From assembly GCA_002771315.1 (NCBI GenBank), contig PCSF01000023.1, positions 1-15,694 of the forward strand: DNA of 15,694 nucleotides, written 5' to 3'. Below are positions 6,488 through 12,764 of the stretch, in pieces. The notes beneath the pieces are model-generated. The model worked only from the letters and a program-made list of their open reading frames with translations. It was not told the DNA's origin and made no database searches. Both the position numbers and the translations under genes were made by a program. This DNA comes from Desulfobacterales bacterium CG23_combo_of_CG06-09_8_20_14_all_52_9 (lineage in GTDB: Bacteria > Desulfobacterota > Desulfobacteria > Desulfobacterales > UBA2156). Position 1 is the first letter of the stretch. Each line of letters begins with the position of its first letter.

Positions 6488-7501
6488 TTATGCCGATAAA
6501 TGGACCACAAGTGTCCTTCTTGCAAGCGTTCTCTGAAATTCGGGGAGCGGAGAGAGATCGGCAGCACGCCCAAAAAAGATCGAGGGGCTTTCATCGACGG
6601 CATGCACGGTCACGAGCAAAGCTCTATGCCCGCCGAAGGGGATCGACGCTTCCACAAGGGGATCGGAGATACGGAAATCCGGATCCTCCAATGCTTTTAC
6701 CAACCTTTCTTGAAAGGACTCTTTCCAGGGGTCAGTCCCTTCGGCTCGACCTTTCGCGGTCGGAATGGCATGAAGATGCACCGACCGGGATGAAAGCGGT
6801 GCAAGTTCCAGCAGATGCTCCATCGCCGGCCTGCTGTGAGTCACCCAAACGAGGGTTTTATCGCTGTCTTCCGGAACGACGCCGTGAAGGAACAATCGGG
6901 CCCATGCGGCCAGCCGCTCCGGGATCATGTAATCTTCCGGCGTATCCAATCCGAAAGCGTCGATCTTTGTATGGGCAGATGCCTCTCCCGTGAGGCTTTG
7001 AAACAGTTTCTTTTCCGTCCGGGCTAAGGATTTTAGGTCTTTTTGAACCTCGAAACTTTCGATATCGTATTGTTGAGCCATATGAAGGAAAAGGGCCGCC
7101 CTGAATACGAGATCCTCCGGCTTTTGACTCAAACCGGGATTACCGCCTTTTTTCATCAAAGAAGCGACTTGGGATGCAATCTTTTCATCGTCGGTTTCGG
7201 CGGATCCCTCCAGCCAGGCAACAAACCGGGTTTTAAGATCCCCTTTGGATCCATGCATTCGGGCAAAGGCCTGAAATGCGTTAAAGGCCTCGGTCAGCCG
7301 AGCCTCTTGATCCGCCATCACCGGACAAACAGTCAAGAAGCCTCCTTCGATAGCTGCCGACATAGGCTCCGGAACCTTAAGCAGGAACGGCTGAATCGTT
7401 TCAACCGAAGTAAAGCACGCCGTAAGGTCCGCTAAAACGGTTTCCTGAACAACCGTGTTGGGGAAATATATCGCTTTTATGGCTTTCCTTTCTCCTGTCA
7501 T
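6488..7501 (-). CDS. Protein of unknown function, 337 aa
   Basis: I recognise no family. The protein is soluble-looking, mostly helical, and has no signal peptide or membrane segment. It opens with KAIKAIYFPNTVVQETVLADL. The central part is helical and charged. A segment LVWVTHSRPAMEHLLELAP, then SVHLHAIP, looks like beta-alpha-beta structure, and the C-terminus reads ALLVTVHAVDESPSIFFGR. I used ATG 7501; a GTG at 7537 would add 12 residues, and neither has a clear ribosome site. It begins 38 bases after the CysK-CysRS fusion gene stop and is transcribed with it, so a role linked to that gene or cluster is possible but unproven. Confidence 0.8.
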   Translation of the reverse strand: MTGERKAIKAIYFPNTVVQETVLADLTACFTSVETIQPFLLKVPEPMSAAIEGGFLTVCPVMADQEARLTEAFNAFQAFARMHGSKGDLKTRFVAWLEGSAETDDEKIASQVASLMKKGGNPGLSQKPEDLVFRAALFLHMAQQYDIESFEVQKDLKSLARTEKKLFQSLTGEASAHTKIDAFGLDTPEDYMIPERLAAWARLFLHGVVPEDSDKTLVWVTHSRPAMEHLLELAPLSSRSVHLHAIPTAKGRAEGTDPWKESFQERLVKALEDPDFRISDPLVEASIPFGGHRALLVTVHAVDESPSIFFGRAADLSPLPEFQRTLARRTLVVHLSA

Positions 7502-7539
7502 CTGAATATCCGACCCCGCCTTTGCTGTAGGGCACACTG

Positions 7540-9816
7540 TTAAGCAGGGACGTCCCTGATCTCGATTCCCATGGACCGAAGCCGGTCCCGGATGCGGTCC
7601 GCAGCGTCCCAGTCTCCGGCTTTACGGGCTGCTTCCCTGCTTTTGATGAGGGCAACGATCTCCAGGTTTGGTGCGCTGTCCTGAAATCGGAAAACGTTTA
7701 AAACGCTGTCGATATCCTGAAACGCGCGGATAATCTTTTCAGCTCCCTTAGCATCAATTTTTCTTTGCCGGATGTCGATGTTGATCTTTCTGATATTATT
7801 AAAAAGCGACGCCAAGGCCTCAGGCATATTCAAATCGTCATCCATGGCCGAAAGGAATCCATGCTTGATATCATAAAGGAGTTGATCCGCCTCGGGGTCC
7901 GGGGCTCCCCCTTTGATCTGCCGGAGGGAATGGATACAAGCGTCGATCCGCCTCAAGGCACGCCTGGCTTCTTCCAGCCGATCCTGCGAAAAAGCCAGCG
8001 GCTTTCGATAATGATTGGAAAGAAGCCAATATCGAATTTCGCGGCCGGAGAACCCCTGATCAAACAGATCCTTAAGGGTCACTCCTCCTTGCTTTTTTTC
8101 CTTTTCTGCAGCGTTGAACAGGACCCGCTCACAGTGAATCCAGTAATTGGCCATGGGGTGCCCGGTCAAGGCCACGGAAATGGCGATGTGGTTTTCATGG
8201 TGGGGAAAAACCAGCTCTCTACCGCTGGTATGAATATCGTACCGCTCCCCCATGGACTTCCTGGCTATCGCCGCGCACTGAAGGTGCCACGACGGACGAA
8301 CATTCCCCCACTCGGTCTTAACGAAAATCCCGCGTTTGAGTTCGGAAAGCCTCGACCGTTTCATGAGGGTGAAATCCCTGGGATTGTCCTTTTCGTATTC
8401 ATCCAGATCCACCGTAGCCCCGAGCTTGATTTTATTGATATCGATCCCGGACAGTTTTCCGTAATCCGGGATCCGGGAAATGTTAAAATAAAGGGATCTC
8501 AGCTTTTCATAGGCAAACCCGTTCTTCTTGAGGTCACGGGCCATCTGAACCATATCCTGGAGATTTTCGCTTGTCCGGGGATAGCCGTCCGCCGGCCGGA
8601 TGCCCATGGATTCAAGGTCCTTTTGAAACCATTGAATGTGCTCATCCGTAAACTCGGTAAGGGAGATATTGGCCGATTCCGATCCTGCCAGGGTTTTGTC
8701 GTCGAAGTCGGTGATGTTTACGACATGACGCACCGCATACCCCCGGTATCCGAGGTACCGGCAAAGCAGATCGGAAAAGACGAACCGGCGGCATTCCTCG
8801 ATTTGCATCCGGGCATGTGCGGTGGGACCGCAGGTATAGACCGAAGCCTTACCGGGAATCAGGGGCTTAAAGATCTCCTCTTTCCGGCTCATGGTGTTAA
8901 AGAGCCTCAAGTCCACCTTTTCTTTTATTGCAAAGAGCGTCGTGCTGAGATACCTTTCCCCGCCGTCTGGGAGGATTACTACCATGACGCCCTTTTCCAT
9001 GAGAGCGGCCTCCCTGCAAGCAATCGCCATGGCCGCGCCGCTGCTCATCCCTGCAAAAATCCCCTCTTCTTTGGCCAGCCGTCGGGTCATCTCGAAAGCT
9101 TCTTCATCCTCGATGTTGATCTTTTTATCCAGGCGATTCTTATCGAAGATTTCAGGCTGGTAAGCCTCTTTCATGTTCTTAAGCCCCTGGATCTTGTGCC
9201 CCAGGTAAGGCTCCACACCGATAATCCGGACGGCCGGATTGTATTCCTTCAGCCGCCTCGAGATGCCCATAAGGGTGCCGGATGTCCCCAGTGTCGCCAC
9301 CACAGCGGTAACCCCTCCATGGGTCTGGCGCCAGATCTCTTCGGCAGTTCCATAGTAATGGGCTTTCCAGTTGGCCTCGTTATTATACTGATCAGGCATG
9401 AAATAAAGGCCCGGATTCTCGCGAGACATCCGATAAACTTCCTCGATGGCGCCGTCGGTTCCCAAATGTCCCGGGGTTAGAAGGATCTCCGCCCCCCGAG
9501 CCTTAAGGATTTTTCTTCGCTCTTCGCTCACCGCTTCCGACATGGTCAAGAGGAGGTGGTATCCCTTCACCGTACATACCAATGCCAAGCCGATTCCTGT
9601 ATTCCCGCTGGTGGCTTCGATGACCGTTTTATCGGGCTTCAAAAGGCCGCAATGTTCCCCGGCTTCAATCATGGAAAGCGCAGGGCGGTCTTTCACCGAT
9701 CCGCCCGGATTAAACGATTCCAGTTTCGCCAATAGCCTCACCCTCGGGTTGGGGTTTAAGCGCCGAATCTCCACCAAAGGGGTGTTACCGATGGCATCAA
9801 GGATGGACCGATTCAT
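7540..9816 (-). CDS. Cysteine synthase / cysteinyl-tRNA synthetase-like fusion
   Basis: 758 aa, two modules. Residues 1-303 are a fold-type II PLP cysteine synthase: NTPLVEI, SFNPGGSVKDR with PLP Lys42, TSGNTGIGLA (69-78), GTSGTLMG (177-184), GMSSGAA and LPDGGERY. It should make cysteine from an activated serine and sulfide. Residues 304-758 align along the whole CysRS scaffold: LFNTMSRKEE, CGPT (Cys329), NITDFDDK (367-374), WHLQC (Cys514), FPHHEN (537-542), NYWIH, MDDDLNMPEAL and ADRIRDRL. The catalytic motifs are altered: HIGH is QIEE (338-341) and KMSKS is EKEKK (571-575). The second zinc-site Glu is His543, and the usual GTTWR tail is missing. tRNA charging by this protein is therefore doubtful. 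I chose ATG 9816, with GAGGA about 10 nt upstream; ATG 9852 is an alternative. Confidence 0.93.
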   Translation of the reverse strand: MNRSILDAIGNTPLVEIRRLNPNPRVRLLAKLESFNPGGSVKDRPALSMIEAGEHCGLLKPDKTVIEATSGNTGIGLALVCTVKGYHLLLTMSEAVSEERRKILKARGAEILLTPGHLGTDGAIEEVYRMSRENPGLYFMPDQYNNEANWKAHYYGTAEEIWRQTHGGVTAVVATLGTSGTLMGISRRLKEYNPAVRIIGVEPYLGHKIQGLKNMKEAYQPEIFDKNRLDKKINIEDEEAFEMTRRLAKEEGIFAGMSSGAAMAIACREAALMEKGVMVVILPDGGERYLSTTLFAIKEKVDLRLFNTMSRKEEIFKPLIPGKASVYTCGPTAHARMQIEECRRFVFSDLLCRYLGYRGYAVRHVVNITDFDDKTLAGSESANISLTEFTDEHIQWFQKDLESMGIRPADGYPRTSENLQDMVQMARDLKKNGFAYEKLRSLYFNISRIPDYGKLSGIDINKIKLGATVDLDEYEKDNPRDFTLMKRSRLSELKRGIFVKTEWGNVRPSWHLQCAAIARKSMGERYDIHTSGRELVFPHHENHIAISVALTGHPMANYWIHCERVLFNAAEKEKKQGGVTLKDLFDQGFSGREIRYWLLSNHYRKPLAFSQDRLEEARRALRRIDACIHSLRQIKGGAPDPEADQLLYDIKHGFLSAMDDDLNMPEALASLFNNIRKINIDIRQRKIDAKGAEKIIRAFQDIDSVLNVFRFQDSAPNLEIVALIKSREAARKAGDWDAADRIRDRLRSMGIEIRDVPA

Positions 9817-9879
9817 TCGTGCTGGATCCTCAAATCCGGCCAGAGCCTGCATGCATGCTATCGGCTTCGTTTTCCCGGA

Positions 9880-10533
9880 TCATGGCCTTTTTTCCTTCTC
9901 GTTCAGAAAACTTTCGGGGAGCATCCCAATTACCTGGCGGAACACCTCATCCTCGGTGGACGTCGCATCGATAATGCGGATCCGCGCCGGTTGTGCCTTG
10001 GCCATCTCTAGGTACCCTTTTCTCACCTTCTCATGAAAGGATAATGCTTCTTCCTCGAAACGGCTTTCATCACAAACACCCGAATCCTTGATGATCCTTG
10101 CCCAAGCCCGGGCCAATCCTTTTTCGGCGGGCAGGTCAAAAAGAAAAGTCAGATCCGGTAAAATCCCGCCGAGAGCGATCGAGTGAAAGGCGTGGATGAG
10201 TAAAATATCCAGGCCTCTTCCATACCCTTGATAAGCGACGGTGGCATCCAAGAATCGATCGCAAAGCACCGACTTTCCTTCAGCCAGGGCCGGTTCGATG
10301 ACCTCCTTCACGTGCTGGGCACGATCCGCCATGTAAAGCATCAGTTCGGCCGTCGCATCCAGCGTCGAATGATTCCGGTCGAGCAAGATTTCACGGATCT
10401 TCACACCGATCTTCGTCCCACCAGGCTCCCGGGTGACGACAGAATGATGTCCATAATCCTTCAGATAATCCGCTACCCGCTGCACCTGGGTGGTTTTTCC
10501 TGAGCCTTCGATCCCTTCAAAGGTGATAAACAT
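9880..10533 (-). CDS. tmk: Thymidylate kinase
   Basis: Phosphorylates dTMP to dTDP with ATP, essential for dTTP supply. It has 217 aa. Motifs: P-loop GIEGSGKT (7-14), REPGGT (35-40), the CDRFLDATVAYQGYGRG segment (91-107) with the DRF base/sugar site, and a region rich in Arg (LARAWARI) near the lid. ATG 10533 gives the standard MFITFEGIEGSGKT start and has AGAGG 5 nt upstream. The frame stays open a further 23 codons upstream, which I treat as untranslated. It lies 63 bases upstream of the fusion gene and 99 bases after the YhaM-like gene. Confidence 0.96.
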   Translation of the reverse strand: MFITFEGIEGSGKTTQVQRVADYLKDYGHHSVVTREPGGTKIGVKIREILLDRNHSTLDATAELMLYMADRAQHVKEVIEPALAEGKSVLCDRFLDATVAYQGYGRGLDILLIHAFHSIALGGILPDLTFLFDLPAEKGLARAWARIIKDSGVCDESRFEEEALSFHEKVRKGYLEMAKAQPARIRIIDATSTEDEVFRQVIGMLPESFLNEKEKRP

Positions 10534-10632
10534 GGCAACCTCTTTACCCGTTATATGGTGCATTGATGGGATGGAACCGGTTTCAATCAACATCCACAAC
10601 AAAGAAAAAGTTGGATTCTTTTTTTTAACCCT

Positions 10633-11598
10633 TTAACCCTTTTTCCGGTAGAAATGCCGCCCCAATACCCTGTGGTAGGACGTCCACAGATCACCCGGGG
10701 TATCGGATTCGATGAACTCCCGTATTCCATTGATCTTGGAATCGATTTCGTCGATGTAATGGAGTAAGACCGCTTCAACGGTCTTGGGAACTTCGGGAGA
10801 TCCGTATTCCCGGCTGCCATGATGGCTGAGAACCAGGTGTTTCAGGAGCATGGCTTTTTCATCAGGGAAATCCCTTATCTCCTTTAATTTTTCCTCTAGA
10901 ATACGTACACCTATGACGATATGTCCCAAAAGCCGGCCCCCATCCGAATAGTCGATCACATGATCATAAATAAATTCTTTGGTTTTACCGATATCATGTA
11001 GAAGAGCACCTGCCGATAGAAGGTCGCGGTCGATGCCTCGGTAGTGACCGGCAATGGCGTCGCTGAGACGGACCATGGACAGGGTATGCTCCAACAGTCC
11101 CCCGACATAAGCATGATGCATCATTTTCGCCGCAGGGGCCTTCTTAAACTGGGTCATCAGCTCCGAATCATCAAAAAACGCCTTCAGAAGCTTTTTCAGG
11201 TGCTCGTCCTTAATGGATTGGGATATGCTATAAAGTTTATCGAACATATCTTCGATATTTCGACGGGTTTTTGGGAGAAACGCTTCCGGATCAATGTCCG
11301 TCGCCGGAAAAGGGAGTACCTCTTTCACCACTACCTGGAGCTGCCCCTGATATTCCGAAACGGATCCTTTAACCTGAACAAGCTTCCCTTTCCGGATATT
11401 GGCGGCAGCCAGGTCCGCATTTTCCCACATGACGGCCCGGATGCCTCCGGATCGATCGCTAAGGGTCATGGTGAGATAGCTGTTTCCATCTCTTTTTTTC
11501 CCTAAAACTTTCTCCGAGAGAGCAAAGATTTCATCTACGGGTTCCCCCGGCTTCAGATCCACTACAAAACGGCCTTTGATCGGGTGCTTACTTTCCAT
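10633..11598 (-). CDS. YhaM-like 3'-5' exoribonuclease (OB fold + HD domain)
   Basis: 321 aa. An N-terminal OB-fold (about residues 8-95, nucleic-acid binding) is followed by an HD-type metal-dependent phosphohydrolase domain: HHAYVGGLLEHTLSM (161-175), ALLHDIGKTKEF (198-209), LGHIVIG and VLSHHGSREYGSPEVPKTVEAVLLHYIDE read across 256-284. This order is that of YhaM/CBF1 3'-5' exoribonucleases. The start could be ATG 11598 or GTG 11607; both lie inside surE (overlap 11-20 bases), pointing to translational coupling. Substrate is not visible; nuclease activity is inferred from the family. With RNase J in the same window there are two RNA-turnover enzymes. Confidence 0.88.
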   Translation of the reverse strand: MESKHPIKGRFVVDLKPGEPVDEIFALSEKVLGKKRDGNSYLTMTLSDRSGGIRAVMWENADLAAANIRKGKLVQVKGSVSEYQGQLQVVVKEVLPFPATDIDPEAFLPKTRRNIEDMFDKLYSISQSIKDEHLKKLLKAFFDDSELMTQFKKAPAAKMMHHAYVGGLLEHTLSMVRLSDAIAGHYRGIDRDLLSAGALLHDIGKTKEFIYDHVIDYSDGGRLLGHIVIGVRILEEKLKEIRDFPDEKAMLLKHLVLSHHGSREYGSPEVPKTVEAVLLHYIDEIDSKINGIREFIESDTPGDLWTSYHRVLGRHFYRKKG

Positions 11599-12364
11599 CA
11601 AACCCACGAGGCTCCAATTGCCATCCTTTCAATTTTTCAAGGATGTCATAATTGGTGATATCACATCGGATAGGAGTAAGGGTAATATAATTTCGGCTCA
11701 ACGCCGCCCCGTCCGTATCCGGCCCGCTGAAGGCCCTTTGCTGTTCGCAACCTTGCCAATAGTATTCCCGATTCCTCGGATCCGTCCGCCTTTCAAAGTG
11801 TTCTTCAATGGGGTACGTTTCCAGTCGGGTGATCCGAACTCCGGCGATTTTATCGATGGGAATATCGGGGATGTTGATATTCAAGACAGTTCCCTGACAA
11901 ATTGGATGCTCCAACACTCTTTGGGCCACCTGTTCCACGAATGCCGCCGCGTCATCGATATACCGGGTCCCATCCCCCGGCATGGACACCGCAATGGCCG
12001 GAATGCCGTAAAAACCGGCTTCCCGGGCCGCGCAGACCGTTCCGGAATAATTCACGTTGAAGCCGATATTCGCCCCGGGATTGATTCCGGACAGAACCAA
12101 ATCGGGCTTGATATCCATCAGTTCCAGGATCGCCAGCTTGATGCAATCTGCCGGAGTCCCATTCAACGCATATCCAAAAACATTTCCCTCCAATTGAATC
12201 CGTTCGCATCGAATCGGTTTGTGCAACGTAATGGAATGCCCAACCGCGCTGCGTTGCCGGTCCGGTGCGACAATGAAAACTTCGTGTTTCATTGAAAAAC
12301 GACGGTAAAGGGCAAAAAGGCCCCTGGCATGAATCCCGTCGTCATTGGTCAACAAGATACGCAT
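11588..12364 (-). CDS. surE: 5'/3'-nucleotidase SurE
   Basis: Metal-dependent nucleoside monophosphate phosphatase, also active on short polyphosphate in some species. It has 258 aa. Motifs: MRILLTNDDGIHARG with the metal-binding Asp8-Asp9, APDRQRSAVGHSIT with Ser39, NGTPADC (68-74), LSGINPGANIG (91-101) with Asn95, NYSGTV (105-110) and AVSMPG. ATG 12364 gives the canonical N-terminus and has AGGGA about 7 nt upstream; the frame is open 15 codons further. It is the first gene of the minus-strand cluster surE - yhaM-like - tmk - fusion - unknown. Confidence 0.96.
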   Translation of the reverse strand: MRILLTNDDGIHARGLFALYRRFSMKHEVFIVAPDRQRSAVGHSITLHKPIRCERIQLEGNVFGYALNGTPADCIKLAILELMDIKPDLVLSGINPGANIGFNVNYSGTVCAAREAGFYGIPAIAVSMPGDGTRYIDDAAAFVEQVAQRVLEHPICQGTVLNINIPDIPIDKIAGVRITRLETYPIEEHFERRTDPRNREYYWQGCEQQRAFSGPDTDGAALSRNYITLTPIRCDITNYDILEKLKGWQLEPRGFDGK

Positions 12365-12424
12365 CTGCTCATCCCTGAAACGCATCTCAACCGGAAATGT
12401 CGCTTTCAAACAGCGGCACCAAAC

Positions 12425-12452
12425 TTTATAAAAGCCGCAAGGCGAGCGTAAA
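12425..12452 (-). promoter_or_regulatory. Candidate promoter of the surE cluster
   Basis: On the minus strand TTTACG (12452-12447) and TATAAA (12430-12425) are separated by 16 bases, placing the start about 50 nt upstream of surE. The match is moderate and AT-rich background makes it uncertain. Confidence 0.35.
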
Positions 12453-12486
12453 ACCCCGGTCTATAAAAAGGCCATTCAACTTCATA

Positions 12487-12517
12487 TTGACTTTTAGCGA
12501 CGATTCGGATTTATACA
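12487..12517 (+). promoter_or_regulatory. Candidate promoter of lptD
   Basis: TTGACT (12487-12492) is followed by TATACA (12512-12517, spacing 19) or TTATAC (12511-12516, spacing 18). Transcription from here would pass through the whole MITE-like element before reaching lptD. Confidence 0.35.
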
Positions 12518-12586
12518 TAAAACTTCATTCGTGTTCAAGAAAGTTATCCAATAACAGGCCGAAGCCCTCTAAACCCTGCGGTTAAA

Positions 12587-12710
12587 TAAAAAAACATGAC
12601 AAGGAATAGAAAAAAAGAATGATAATAGGGCATTTGAATACGTTTAGGCATGGTTCGCGAATAAACTTTTGGTGACTTCTAAAACAATAAAAAATTTGTC
12701 ATGTTTTTTA
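12587..12710 (+). mobile_element. MITE-like element, copy B (124 bp, terminal inverted repeats)
   Basis: The ends are TAAAAAAACATGACAA (12587-12602) and TTGTCATGTTTTTTA (12696-12710), bounded by TA. It is nearly identical to the reverse complement of 2229-2351, differing at about five positions. It sits immediately upstream of lptD, between the candidate promoter and the coding region, and abuts the 28-bp repeat. No protein is encoded. Confidence 0.75.
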
Positions 12711-12737
12711 CCCTGCTGTTGCAAAAGCCGAGGATGC
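12710..12737 (+). repeat. 28-bp direct repeat, copy 2
   Basis: Identical to 2107-2134 on the same strand. Its ACCC end is fused directly to the TA end of the MITE-like element, whereas at the first locus it is separated from the element by the REP-like palindrome. It contains GAGGA (12730-12734), a possible ribosome-binding sequence for lptD. Confidence 0.85.
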
Positions 12738-12764
12738 CATGTCGATCCTCTCTGGCGAGGGAAA

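Larger units (their letters stand above)
12365..12586. other. Divergent intergenic region between surE and lptD
   Basis: No gene is visible. The region, together with the repeats that follow up to 12764, forms a 400-base gap. It holds a candidate promoter on each strand, listed separately. Nothing else in it, such as a tRNA, riboswitch or strong hairpin, could be supported. Confidence 0.6.

Noticed and set aside
8085..8110. Possible frameshift in the A-rich run that encodes the KMSKS-equivalent loop, as an artefactual cause of the altered motif
   Set aside because: The frame matches CysRS on both sides (NYWIH before, TLKDLF and YWLLSNHYRKPL after) with only one residue missing in the loop. 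The HIGH motif is independently altered elsewhere.
7765..9480. A 571-codon plus-strand open frame
   Set aside because: It lies wholly antisense to the cysteine synthase/CysRS-like gene, has no family resemblance and has composition typical of an antisense shadow.
2229..12710. A composite transposon delimited by the inverted elements
   Set aside because: The enclosed genes are ordinary chromosomal housekeeping genes, with no transposase and no change in composition that would indicate transfer.
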